Positions 51,364 through 59,830 of a stretch of 64,000 bases of DNA are shown piece by piece. Source of the DNA: Actinosynnema sp040640215 (GTDB lineage: Bacteria; Actinomycetota; Actinomycetes; Mycobacteriales; Pseudonocardiaceae); contig NZ_JBFABG010000011.1 in the NCBI RefSeq assembly GCF_040640215.1, positions 186,001-250,000 of the forward strand, in the 5' to 3' direction. Both the position numbers and the translations under genes were made by a program. Under the pieces are notes generated by a model. The model was not told the DNA's origin, searched no databases, and saw only the letters and a program-made list of their open reading frames with translations. Positions within the stretch are counted from its first letter, which is position 1. Each line of letters starts with the position of its first letter.

Positions 51364-52048
51364 ACCGCTGATCGGCGTCAGCACCTACCTCGAACGCGCC
51401 CGGTTCGGCGTGTGGGACGTGGAGGCGGCGGTGCTGCACCGCGACTACCTCGACTCGGTGGTGCGCGCCGGCGGCAACCCGGTGCTGCTGCCGCCCGTCG
51501 GCACGTGGGACGCCGCCGGCATCGGCTTCCTGGACGGCCTGGTGCTCTCCGGCGGCGCGGACGTCGACCCCGCCCGGTACGGCCGGGAGCGCGACCCCCG
51601 GACCGGGCCACCCCGCCCCGACCGCGACGCCGCCGAGCTGGCCCTGGCCCGCGCCGCGCTCCAGCTCGACCTGCCGGTGCTCGGCGTGTGCCGGGGCGCG
51701 CAGGTGCTCAACACCGCCCTGGGCGGCACGCTGCACCAGCACGTCGAGGGCCACAACCCCGCGCCGGCGGTGTTCGAGCACACCGGCATCGCGGTCGCGC
51801 CCGGCAGCCGGCTGGCCCGCATCGTCGGCCCGGCCACCACCGTGCACTGCCACCACCACCAGTCGCTGGACGTGCTCGGCGACGGCGTGGTGGCCGTCGC
51901 GAGCGCCCCGGACGGCACGGTGGAGGCCGTGGAGCTGCCGGGTGCGCGGTTCGTGCTCGGCGTCCAGTCGCACCCGGAAGCCGACCGCGAGGACGACCGC
52001 CTGTTCGCCGCGCTGATCGACGCCACGAGGAAGGGGAACGCCCGGTGA
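51344..52048 (+). CDS. Gamma-glutamyl-gamma-aminobutyrate hydrolase (PuuD-like class I amidotransferase)
   Basis: A 234-residue class I GATase-like hydrolase. Nucleophile Cys in LGVCRGAQVLN (about residue 115), catalytic His/Glu in QSHPEA; DGLVLSGGADVDPARYG is the oxyanion region and VHCHHHQSLD is a family motif. It splits gamma-glutamyl-GABA-like products to return glutamate. GTG 51344 overlaps the synthetase gene by 20 bp. Confidence 0.9.
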   Translation: MASNGSRPLIGVSTYLERARFGVWDVEAAVLHRDYLDSVVRAGGNPVLLPPVGTWDAAGIGFLDGLVLSGGADVDPARYGRERDPRTGPPRPDRDAAELALARAALQLDLPVLGVCRGAQVLNTALGGTLHQHVEGHNPAPAVFEHTGIAVAPGSRLARIVGPATTVHCHHHQSLDVLGDGVVAVASAPDGTVEAVELPGARFVLGVQSHPEADREDDRLFAALIDATRKGNAR

Positions 52049-53403
52049 CCACGTTCGACGTGATCGACCCGGCCACCGGGGAGCTGATCCGCCCGGTCGG
52101 GTTGGCGTCGGTGGAGGAGACCGACGCCGCGATCGCCCGCGCCCACGCGGCCTTCCCGGCGTGGCGGGCCGTCGCGCCCGCCGACCGCGCCCGGCTGCTG
52201 CGCCGGTTCGCCGACGCGGTGGACGGCGCGCGGGAGGAGCTCGCCCGGCTGGAGGTGCGCAACGCCGGTCACACCATCGGCAACGCGCGGTGGGAGGCGG
52301 ACAACGTCCGCGACGTCCTGCACTACTACGCCGCCGCGCCGGAACGCCTGTGCGGCAGGCAGATCCCGGTGGCCGGCGGGCTGGACGTGACCTTCCAGGA
52401 ACCACTGGGCGTGGTCGGGGTGATCGTGCCGTGGAACTTCCCGATGCCGATCGCGGTCTGGGGCTTCGCGCCCGCGCTGGCGGCGGGCAACACCGTGGTG
52501 CTCAAACCCGCCGAGCTGACGCCGCTGACCGCGTTGCGGCTGGCGGAACTGGCGCGCGAGGCGGGCCTCCCGCCGGACGTGTTCCAGGTGCTGCCCGGTG
52601 CCGGACCCGTGGTGGGGCAGCGCTTCGTCACCCACCCGGCCGTGCGCAAGGTCGTGTTCACCGGGTCGTCGCGGGTGGGCAAGCAGGTCCTGGCCGGCTG
52701 TGCGGACCAGGTGAAGCGGGTGACGCTGGAGCTGGGCGGCAAATCGGCCAACATCGTGTTCGCGGACGCCGACCTGGAGCGGGCCGCGGCCACCGCCCCG
52801 TCCGGCGTGTTCGACAACGCGGGCCAGGACTGCTGCGCGCGGTCCCGGATTCTGGTGCAGGACTCGGTCTACGACCGGTTCATGGAGCTGCTCGAACCCG
52901 CCGTGCGGGGTGTCGTGGTCGGCCCGCCGGGTGACGAGGAGACCGAGATGGGACCGCTGATCTCCGCCGCGCACCGGGCGAAGGTGGCGTCCTACGTGCC
53001 CGACGACGCGCCCGTCGCGTTCCGGGGCTCGGCACCGGAGGGACCCGGTTTCTGGTTCCCCCCCACGGTTCTCGCGCCCGTCTCGCCCGACGACCCGGCC
53101 GCCCGGGACGAGATCTTCGGCCCCGTCGTGGTGGTCCTGCCGTTCACCGACGAGGACGGGGCGGTGCGGCTGGCCAACGACAGCGACTACGGGCTGTCCG
53201 GCTCGATCTGGACCCGGGACGTCGGGCGGGCGCTGCGCGTCTCGCGGGCCGTGGAGGCCGGGAACCTGTCGGTCAACTCGCACTCCTCGGTGCGCTACTC
53301 GACGCCCTTCGGCGGTGTCAAGCACTCCGGTCTCGGGCGCGAGCTCGGGCCCGACGCGCTCGCCTCGTTCACCGAGACCAAGAACGTCTTCATCGCCCAC
53401 TGA
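52045..53403 (+). CDS. Aldehyde dehydrogenase (gamma-glutamyl-aminoaldehyde type)
   Basis: A 452-residue NAD(P)+-dependent aldehyde dehydrogenase. PWNFPMPIAVWG and FTGSSRVGKQVLAG bind the cofactor; general base Glu in TLELGGKSANIVF; catalytic Cys in FDNAGQDCCARSRI; EIFGPVVVVLPF follows. GTG 52045 overlaps the upstream stop. In the Puu route it oxidises gamma-glutamyl-aminobutyraldehyde. A complete protein, with an intact catalytic set. Confidence 0.9.
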   Translation: MTTFDVIDPATGELIRPVGLASVEETDAAIARAHAAFPAWRAVAPADRARLLRRFADAVDGAREELARLEVRNAGHTIGNARWEADNVRDVLHYYAAAPERLCGRQIPVAGGLDVTFQEPLGVVGVIVPWNFPMPIAVWGFAPALAAGNTVVLKPAELTPLTALRLAELAREAGLPPDVFQVLPGAGPVVGQRFVTHPAVRKVVFTGSSRVGKQVLAGCADQVKRVTLELGGKSANIVFADADLERAAATAPSGVFDNAGQDCCARSRILVQDSVYDRFMELLEPAVRGVVVGPPGDEETEMGPLISAAHRAKVASYVPDDAPVAFRGSAPEGPGFWFPPTVLAPVSPDDPAARDEIFGPVVVVLPFTDEDGAVRLANDSDYGLSGSIWTRDVGRALRVSRAVEAGNLSVNSHSSVRYSTPFGGVKHSGLGRELGPDALASFTETKNVFIAH

Positions 53404-53435
53404 TCCGCACGCGAACCACCCGAGTTGGGAGAGAC

Positions 53436-54203
53436 ATGGCACAGCGACTGGAAGGCCGGGTCGCCGTCGTGACCGGCGGCGGCAGCGGCATCGGCCGCGC
53501 CACGGTGCGCCGGCTGGCGAGCGAGGGCGCGCGCGTGGTGGTCGCGGACGTCGACGCCGGCACCGGCCGGGCCGCCGCCGACGAGGTCGACGGGCTGTTC
53601 GTCGAGGTCGACGTGACCGACGAGGAGCAGGTCTCGGCGCTCTACCGGACCACCGCCGACACCTGGGGCTCGGTCGACATCGCGTTCAACAACGCGGGCA
53701 TCTCGCCGCCGGAGGACGACTCGATCCTGACCACCGGCATCGAGGCGTGGGAGCGGGTGCAGAAGGTCAACCTGACCTCGGTGTACCTGTGCTGCAAGTA
53801 CGCCATCCCGCACATGCTGGAGCGGGGCGCGGGATCGGTGATCAACACGGCGTCGTTCGTGGCCACCATGGGCGCGGCGACGTCGCAGATCTCCTACACC
53901 GCCTCCAAGGGCGGTGTGCTGGCGATGAGCCGGGAGCTCGGCGTGCAGTTCGCCCGGCAGGGCGTGCGGGTCAACGCGCTCTCGCCCGGACCGGTCAACA
54001 CCCCGTTGCTGCGCGAGTTGTTCGCCAAGGACCCGGAGCGGGCCGCGCGGCGGCTGGTGCACGTGCCGCTCGGGCGGTTCGCCGAGCCCGAGGAGATCGC
54101 CGCCGCCGTCGCGTTCCTGGCCAGTGACGACTCGTCGTTCATCACCGCGTCGAACTTCCTGGTGGACGGCGGTATCGCGGGTGCCTACGTGACACCCCTG
54201 TGA
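53436..54203 (+). CDS. SDR-family oxidoreductase of the amine operon
   Basis: A 255-residue classical SDR. GGGSGIG (residues ~14-20), NNAGISPPED, catalytic Tyr/Lys in SYTASKGGVLAM and the C-terminal FLASDDSSFITASNFLVDGG are all present. The SDR family covers many alcohols and ketones; context suggests an amino-alcohol or hydroxy-acid step next to the aldehyde dehydrogenase. ATG 53436, 32 bp after the aldehyde dehydrogenase gene; tgggagag precedes it. The stop overlaps the regulator start. Confidence 0.88.
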   Translation: MAQRLEGRVAVVTGGGSGIGRATVRRLASEGARVVVADVDAGTGRAAADEVDGLFVEVDVTDEEQVSALYRTTADTWGSVDIAFNNAGISPPEDDSILTTGIEAWERVQKVNLTSVYLCCKYAIPHMLERGAGSVINTASFVATMGAATSQISYTASKGGVLAMSRELGVQFARQGVRVNALSPGPVNTPLLRELFAKDPERAARRLVHVPLGRFAEPEEIAAAVAFLASDDSSFITASNFLVDGGIAGAYVTPL

Positions 54204-54916
54204 ACGAGCCGGTGGCGATGCCCCTGCCGGCCGCGCTGTTCCGCCCCGTGCGGGCGGGCAACGCGTTCGAGGAGACCGTGGAACGGCTCGTGCAGGCCGT
54301 CCGGCTCGGCGTCGTGCCGCCGGGGGAGCGGCTGCCCGCCGAGCGGGAGCTGGCGACCCGGCTCGGCGTGAGCCGGGTGACGCTGCGCGAGGCGATCAGG
54401 TCGTTGCGGGACGCCGGGTACGTGGAGTCGCGGCGCGGTCGCTACGGCGGCACGTTCGTCAACGCGTCGCTGCCCGTCGCCCGACCGGGACGTCCCGTGG
54501 AGGCTGCCGGGCTGCTGGACGCGCTGACGTTGCGGGCGGTGCTGGAGACCGGTGCCGCCGAGTGCGCGGCCGGGCGCGCGCTGGGGCCGGCGGAGCGGCG
54601 CAACCTGCGGGCGCGGCTCGCGGAGTGCTCGGCCGCGTCGCTGGAGGACTACCGGCGCAAGGACTCCCGGCTGCACCTGGCGATCGCCGAGGCGACCGGG
54701 TCGGCGTCGCTGACCGCCGCCCTCGCCGACGTCCGGATGCGGGTCAACGAGCTGCTGGACCGGATTCCGCTGCTGCCGCCGAACCTGGCGCACTCCAACG
54801 ACCAGCACGAGCTGGTCGTGGGCCGAATCCTGGACGGCGACCCCGACGGGGCCCGGCGTGCGGTGTCCGAACACCTCGCGGGTACCGCGGCCCTGCTCCG
54901 CGGATTTCTTTCCTGA
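54200..54916 (+). CDS. FadR-type GntR regulator
   Basis: A 238-residue regulator. Winged HTH at residues ~16-85 (EETVERLVQAVRLGVVPPGE, RLPAERELATRLGVSRVTLR, SLRDAGYVESRRGRYGGTFV), then the helical FCD domain with the metal/ligand set in DSRLHLAIAEATGS and HSNDQHELVVGRILDGD (His and Asp residues). GTG 54200 overlaps the SDR stop. Last gene of the amine operon, probably its ligand-controlled repressor. Confidence 0.9.
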   Translation: MNEPVAMPLPAALFRPVRAGNAFEETVERLVQAVRLGVVPPGERLPAERELATRLGVSRVTLREAIRSLRDAGYVESRRGRYGGTFVNASLPVARPGRPVEAAGLLDALTLRAVLETGAAECAAGRALGPAERRNLRARLAECSAASLEDYRRKDSRLHLAIAEATGSASLTAALADVRMRVNELLDRIPLLPPNLAHSNDQHELVVGRILDGDPDGARRAVSEHLAGTAALLRGFLS

Positions 54917-54919
54917 ACT

Positions 54920-54960
54920 CCGAAAGCGGTGTCGCCCCGGTCGGGCGACACCGCTTTCGG
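54920..54960. terminator. 18-bp perfect terminator
   Basis: ccgaaagcggtgtcgccc (54920-54937) and its exact complement (54943-54960) enclose a 5-nt loop. It sits between convergent stops and is the strongest hairpin in the window. Confidence 0.9.
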
Positions 54961-54966
54961 GTGGGC

Positions 54967-55830
54967 TCACGGGGAGGGCGGCGCGTTCTTGCCGTAGCCG
55001 AACTGCGAAACCAGGTTGCCGTTCGTGTCCCGCAATTTCGCGGTGTCACCCTGGTCGTTCCAGATCGGCCGGCCGCTGCCGTAGTTGAATCCGCCGGATT
55101 CCGGGTGGACCTCGTTGGTGTAGATCCTGATCCGCTGCCCCGGCTGGAGCACGGTGCCGGCCGGGAAGGTGAAGTCCTGGCCCGCGTCGTCCGCGCCGAG
55201 CACCCACTGGGAGATGTCCGCCGGAACCGTGCCGCGGTTGACGACCTCGACGTACTCGTCGGCCTGGGTGCGCTTCACCTGGCCCTTGTTGCGCACGGTG
55301 GTGATGACCACGTCCGGGCGGCCGACGCGGTTGAACAGGGCGACCACGTCCGCGCTGTTCGCGCTGTTCTCGGCGCTGATGAACTTGCGGACGACCTGGC
55401 CGTTCTGCTTGAAACCGCTGATCACGACCGCGTACTGCTCGCCGTCGACGGTCACCGACTCGGGCGAGACGAACGTGGGCAGGTCGACCTCGTCCTCCGG
55501 GTTCGGGCCCACGTTCGGCGTCTCGTTGTGCCGGAACGTGAAGCTGAAGTCGCTTTCCGTGCCGTCCTCGAAGACCACCTTGACGGTCAGGTCGACCGTG
55601 AACTGCGCCACCGGCATGGCCTGGATCGGGAAGTTCTCGTGGGTGAACGTGCCGAGGGTGAACTCGGTGCCGTCCAATTTCAGGTCCGTGGAGCCGCCGG
55701 CGAAGACGTACCCGCTCTTGCCCGAGCCGGCCGGCACGCCCCACTTGACGTGCGGAGTGCCCAGACCCTCCAGGTCGGGCGGGTTCGTGCTGATGGTCGG
55801 CCAACTGCCGGAAGTGGTCGCGGTGCTCAT
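54967..55830 (-). CDS. Choice-of-anchor K plus lamin-tail domain protein
   Basis: A 287-residue protein without a visible signal peptide. Residues ~20-170 match the choice-of-anchor K type (GYVFAGGSTDLKLDGTEFTL, GTFTHENFPI, SDFSFTFRHNETPN, DLPTFVSPESVTVDGEQYAV, VISGF). Residues ~200-285 are a lamin-tail domain (QADEYVEVVNRGTVPADISQ, DAGQDFTFPAGTVLQPGQRI, RIYTNEVH, NDQGDTAKLRDTNGNLVSQF). Both are beta-sandwich modules of surface or exported proteins in other bacteria; the lack of a signal here is odd. ATG 55830. Confidence 0.78.
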   Translation of the reverse strand: MSTATTSGSWPTISTNPPDLEGLGTPHVKWGVPAGSGKSGYVFAGGSTDLKLDGTEFTLGTFTHENFPIQAMPVAQFTVDLTVKVVFEDGTESDFSFTFRHNETPNVGPNPEDEVDLPTFVSPESVTVDGEQYAVVISGFKQNGQVVRKFISAENSANSADVVALFNRVGRPDVVITTVRNKGQVKRTQADEYVEVVNRGTVPADISQWVLGADDAGQDFTFPAGTVLQPGQRIRIYTNEVHPESGGFNYGSGRPIWNDQGDTAKLRDTNGNLVSQFGYGKNAPPSP

Positions 55831-56057
55831 GAGGTGATCATGCTCCGCACCGCGTCCGGCGTTAAGCCGCTGTGCGGGGGAAGTGCTATTCGGCGGGTAT
55901 TCCGTCCGTGGACTTTCGTTCACACTTGCCGGGTCCGTTCGAGTGCGCCGAATTCCCGAACAGACCATTCCCCGCCGAATTGCGCCTCCGGTCGCGACCG
56001 TTGGCGGACGCCCGTTGGGCCGAGTGGATCACCGCGACCCGCCGGGCGTCCGGCGGG

Positions 56058-56468
56058 TCAGCGGGGGAGGTCGCGGAACTCCCGGCCGGGGTGGCGGTCG
56101 GAGTCGCGCCCCGGGCCGCGACCCGGGTGGCGGTCGTCCATCCGGGACAGCCCCGGCCGGTCGCCCCGCCCGTGCCCGCCCCGGTCGAACAGCGCGACCA
56201 GGCCGCCGCCGAGCACGAGCCCGATCAGGCCCACGGCGACGAGCTGGGTGGCCCTGTGCCGGGCGAACCGGCCGAACCCGCCCCGGGTGGTCGGCGGGAC
56301 GTGCGGCGGGGGGATGTGCTGCTGCCCCGCAGCGGCCTGGGGCGCTTCGGCTCGGGGCGCTTCGCTCTGGGGTGTGTCGCTCCGGGGAGCCTCGACCGGT
56401 GGTGTTTCGGCCTGGGGCGCTGGATGTTGCCGGGCGGTGGGCTGGGTGCCTTCGGGCTGGTCGGCCAT
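56058..56468 (-). CDS. Small single-pass membrane protein with charged tails
   Basis: A 136-residue protein. A Pro/Ala/Glu-rich N-terminus (about residues 1-65) precedes one hydrophobic segment (ATQLVAVGLIGLVLGGGLVA, about residues 74-93) and a His/Asp/Arg/Gly-rich C-terminal tail (HGRGDRPGLSRMDDRHPGRG). ATG 56468 with ggag 7 nt upstream. Function unknown. The open frame continues far upstream through thrS, but that part is antisense. A soft call: topology and ribosome site are the evidence. Confidence 0.6.
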   Translation of the reverse strand: MADQPEGTQPTARQHPAPQAETPPVEAPRSDTPQSEAPRAEAPQAAAGQQHIPPPHVPPTTRGGFGRFARHRATQLVAVGLIGLVLGGGLVALFDRGGHGRGDRPGLSRMDDRHPGRGPGRDSDRHPGREFRDLPR

Positions 56469-56753
56469 GGGGTGCTCCGGTCGTCGGGGGGTGCGCCCCC
56501 AGGGTGCGCCGCCGACCTGAGCGCACCCTGATCGCTGGCTGTGAATGAGCTGTTCATCTCCGCGAACCCGGCCGGTGGCGGCTGGTCGTGGCCGTCCGGA
56601 ACCGGGCGGGGTGGGCGGTTCGGTGGGTGAGGGGGAGGTCGCGGGCCGTGGTCGGGGGGTGGTTCGGGCGGGCGGTGGGACGTGTCGGCCGATATCCGTT
56701 CGGTGAGCACCGATAACATCTGCACCGAAGGTCCGCCTACCGGAGGAGTCATC

Positions 56754-58769
56754 GTGTCCCAGCCACGTCCCGCAGCCGCTCTCGCCCCACCTCGCGTGGT
56801 GGTGCCGGCGGGGACCACCGCGGGCACGGCGGTCCGGGAGGCGGGACTGCCCGGCAAGGGGCCGGACGCCGTCGTGGTCGTCCGCGACGCCGAGGGCCAC
56901 CTGCGCGACCTGTCCTGGGCTCCCCGCGTCGACGTCGAGGTCGAGGCGGTCGCCGCCGACACGCCCGACGGGCGCGCCGTCATCCGGCACTCCGCCGCCC
57001 ACGTGCTCGCGCAGGCCGTCCAGCAGCAGTTCCCGGACGCCAAGCTGGGCATCGGCCCGCCGGTCAAGGACGGGTTCTACTACGACTTCCAGGTCGACAA
57101 GCCGTTCACGCCCGAGGACCTCCAGGCGCTGGAAAAGCGCATGAAGCAGATCATCAAGGGCGCGCAGCGGTTCGACCGGCGCGTGGTCGAGTCCGTGGAC
57201 GCCGCCAAGGACGAGCTCGCGGCCGAGCCGTTCAAGCTCGAACTGGTCGACCTCAAGTCCGATGTCGACACCACCGAGGTGATGGAGGTCGGCGGCGGCG
57301 AGCTGACAATCTACGACAACCTCGACCCGCGCTCCGGCGACCGGGTCTGGGGCGACCTGTGCCGCGGCCCGCACGTGCCGACGACCAAGCACATCCCGGC
57401 GTTCAAGCTGACCCGCGTGGCCGCCGCCTACTGGCGCGGCAACGAGAACAACCCCCAGCTCCAGCGCATCTACGGCACGGCCTGGGAGTCCCAGGAGGCG
57501 CTCGACGCCTACCTGGAGCTGCTCGCCGAGGCCGAGCGCCGCGACCACCGCAAGCTGGGCGTCGAGCTCGACCTGTTCAGCTTCCCGGACGAGCTCGGCT
57601 CCGGCCTGGCGGTGTTCCACCCCAAGGGCGGCATCGTCCGCCGCGAGCTGGAGAACTACTCGCGCCACCGGCACGAGGAGTCCGACTACGAGTTCGTCTA
57701 CACCCCGCACATCAGCAAGGGCGGCCTGTTCCACACCTCCGGCCACCTGCCGCACTACGCCGACACGATGTTCCCGCCCATCCAGTTCGAGGGCGAGGAC
57801 TACTACCTCAAGGCCATGAACTGCCCGATGCACAACCTGGTCTTCAGGTCGCGCGGGCGGTCCTACCGCGAGCTGCCGTTGCGGCTGTTCGAGTTCGGCA
57901 CGGTCTACCGGTACGAGAAGTCCGGCGTGGTGCACGGCCTGACCCGCGTGCGCGGCCTGACCATGGACGACTCGCACATCTACTGCACCAAGGAGCAGAT
58001 GCCCGGCGAGCTCCGGTCGCTGCTCAAGTTCGTGCTCGACCTGCTCGCCGACTACGGCCTGAGCGACTTCTACCTGGAGCTGTCCACCCGGGACGACTCG
58101 CCCAAGTTCATCGGCGAGCCGGAGGAGTGGGAGGAGGCCACCGAGACGTTGCGGCAGGCCGCCGTCGACTCCGGGCTCGAACTGGTGCCCGACCCGGGCG
58201 GCGCGGCCTACTACGGGCCGAAGATCTCGGTGCAGGCCAAGGACGCCATCGGCCGGTCCTGGCAGATGTCGACCATCCAGCTCGACTTCAACATGCCCAA
58301 GCGGTTCGAGCTGGAGTACACCGCGCCCGACGGTTCCCGGCAGCGGCCCATCATGATCCACCGGGCACTGTTCGGCTCCATCGAGCGGTTCTTCGGCGTG
58401 CTCACCGAGCACTACGCGGGCGCGTTCCCGGCGTGGCTGGCCCCGGTGCAGGTGGTCGGCATCCCGATCGCCGACGAGCACGTCGAGCACCTGGAGCAGG
58501 TGGCGGCGGCGCTGCGCGAGCACGAGATCAGGGTCGAGGTCGACGCCTCCGACGACCGGATGCAGAAGAAGATCCGCAACCACACCACGCAGAAGGTGCC
58601 GTTCATGCTGCTCGCGGGCGGCAAGGACGTCGAGTCGGGCGCGGTGTCGTTCCGGTTCCGCGACGGGACCCAGGTCAACGGCGTGCCGGTGGCCAAGGCC
58701 GTCGAGACGATCCTCGGCTGGGTGAACCGCCGCGAGAACGCCTCGCCCACGGCGGACCTCGTCCAGTGA
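56754..58769 (+). CDS. thrS: Threonyl-tRNA synthetase
   Basis: A 671-residue class II synthetase. N-terminal TGS domain, editing domain with HxxxH in IRHSAAHVLAQAV (about residue 80), zinc ligand Cys in KAMNCPMHNLVF, motif 2 FRSRGRSYRELPLR and motif 3 GSIERFFGVLTEH. GTG 56754 (VSQPRPAA) is chosen because cggaggag lies 6 nt upstream. First gene of the conserved thrS-HIT-pgsA-pimA block; the stop overlaps the HIT gene start. No T-box-like structure is visible upstream. Confidence 0.97.
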   Translation: MSQPRPAAALAPPRVVVPAGTTAGTAVREAGLPGKGPDAVVVVRDAEGHLRDLSWAPRVDVEVEAVAADTPDGRAVIRHSAAHVLAQAVQQQFPDAKLGIGPPVKDGFYYDFQVDKPFTPEDLQALEKRMKQIIKGAQRFDRRVVESVDAAKDELAAEPFKLELVDLKSDVDTTEVMEVGGGELTIYDNLDPRSGDRVWGDLCRGPHVPTTKHIPAFKLTRVAAAYWRGNENNPQLQRIYGTAWESQEALDAYLELLAEAERRDHRKLGVELDLFSFPDELGSGLAVFHPKGGIVRRELENYSRHRHEESDYEFVYTPHISKGGLFHTSGHLPHYADTMFPPIQFEGEDYYLKAMNCPMHNLVFRSRGRSYRELPLRLFEFGTVYRYEKSGVVHGLTRVRGLTMDDSHIYCTKEQMPGELRSLLKFVLDLLADYGLSDFYLELSTRDDSPKFIGEPEEWEEATETLRQAAVDSGLELVPDPGGAAYYGPKISVQAKDAIGRSWQMSTIQLDFNMPKRFELEYTAPDGSRQRPIMIHRALFGSIERFFGVLTEHYAGAFPAWLAPVQVVGIPIADEHVEHLEQVAAALREHEIRVEVDASDDRMQKKIRNHTTQKVPFMLLAGGKDVESGAVSFRFRDGTQVNGVPVAKAVETILGWVNRRENASPTADLVQ

Positions 58770-59311
58770 CGCCGGGGTACGAGGAGCAGGACGGGGTCGG
58801 GGTCCGCGACGGCTTGCAGCGGTTGTGGACCCCGCACCGCCTCTCGTACGTGCGCGGCGAGGGCAAGGCGGACGGCGACGAGCCCGCGGGCTGCCCGTTC
58901 TGCCGGGTGATCGAGCTCGACGACCCGGACGGCCTGGTCCTGGCCCGGGGTGAGCGGGTGTTCGCGGTGCTCAACCTGTACCCGTACAACCCCGGTCACC
59001 TGATGGTGCTGCCCTACCGGCACGTGCCGGACTACACCGACCTCGACGCCGCCGAGACGGTGGAGTTCGCCGAGTTCACCCAGCGCGCGATGCGGGTGGT
59101 CCGCGCGGTCGCCCAACCCCACGGCTTCAACATCGGCATGAACCAGGGCGTCGTCGGGGGCGCGGGCATCGCCGCCCACCTGCACCAGCACGTGGTGCCG
59201 AGGTGGGGCGGCGACGCCAACTTCATGCCCGTCATCGGCCACACCAAGGTCATCCCGCAGTTGTTGGGGGAGACCCGGCAGTTGCTGGCCGGTGCCTGGG
59301 ACGCGCACTAG
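58766..59311 (+). CDS. HIT-family AP4A phosphorylase-like protein
   Basis: A 181-residue HIT protein. The triad HLHQHVVPRWGGDANFMP holds HxHxHxx, CPFCRV carries a metal-type Cys pair, and AVLNLYPYNPGHLMVLPYRH is typical. Mycobacterial Rv2613c, in the same place after thrS, is a diadenosine tetraphosphate phosphorylase; position and motif make this the orthologue. GTG 58766 overlaps the thrS stop (GTGA). It should degrade AP4A made by aminoacyl-tRNA synthetases. Confidence 0.9.
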   Translation: MTPGYEEQDGVGVRDGLQRLWTPHRLSYVRGEGKADGDEPAGCPFCRVIELDDPDGLVLARGERVFAVLNLYPYNPGHLMVLPYRHVPDYTDLDAAETVEFAEFTQRAMRVVRAVAQPHGFNIGMNQGVVGGAGIAAHLHQHVVPRWGGDANFMPVIGHTKVIPQLLGETRQLLAGAWDAH

Positions 59312-59330
59312 CCGACCCGGCGTCGTCCCC

Positions 59331-59442
59331 GGCGAACATCCCCGACCTCAGACACCCCCGGCCCCAGGCACCCCCGGGTCTGAATACCCCCGCGTCTGAA
59401 CACCGCTGAGTCTGGACACCGCCCGCCGCGAACACCCGCCGC
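59331..59442. repeat. Seven-copy degenerate 16-bp tandem repeat
   Basis: Units start at 59331, 59347, 59363, 59379, 59395, 59411 and 59427, with consensus tctgaacacccccgcg and copies 3-5 closest to it. The AC pair in 'gaacac' is at a fixed position in every unit. The period is not a multiple of three and no ORF uses it. It begins 20 bp after the HIT stop. Confidence 0.8.
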
Positions 59443-59694
59443 GACCACCGCTGCCGGGCGACACCGCCGCCGCGTACGTCGCCGGCGCGGTCGCTGTCGG
59501 GCTGCCCTCGGTGATCAATCCACGGTCGATCCGTGATCAATCCGCGTGGTCGCGCTCCGTCGCCGAATCCGCGTTCCGCGATCCGCGCGTTCCCCGTCCG
59601 GCGCTCGATTCGGGGGTGGCGGTGCGGTCGCAAGAGGACGCGGACGGGTTCCGAGCGGCCCGAATTGGTGGAAAGGCGGTTTTGCAAGAGCAGA
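59443..59694. other. Non-coding part of the thrS-pgsA gap
   Basis: Together with the repeat above and the palindrome below it forms a 519-bp gap (59312-59830). It contains several gatc/cgat and ccgtgatcaatcc-like pieces but no ORF with a ribosome site. Confidence 0.5.
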
Positions 59695-59716
59695 TGCACG
59701 TGCAATTGCACGTGCA
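59695..59716. promoter_or_regulatory. 22-bp perfect palindrome before the XRE regulator
   Basis: tgcacgtgcaa (59695-59705) is followed directly by its reverse complement (59706-59716), giving a perfect 22-bp palindrome. Each half itself contains tgcacgtgca, a 10-bp palindrome, so two overlapping sites lie 12 bp apart. It ends 115 bp before the regulator start. Confidence 0.75.
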
Positions 59717-59830
59717 ACCCGAATACGCACCGTGAGCGTGCGGTAGATCACCATGGAGTGATGGGTCAACGCCCGGTATTCCCTGTGTGGCCGATCGTCA
59801 CGAGGACCGCTCCTCAGTAAGTTGCGTTTC

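Noticed and set aside
56469..56753. T-box riboswitch upstream of thrS
   Set aside because: No T-box sequence (UGGNACC-like) or specifier stem could be found in the leader.
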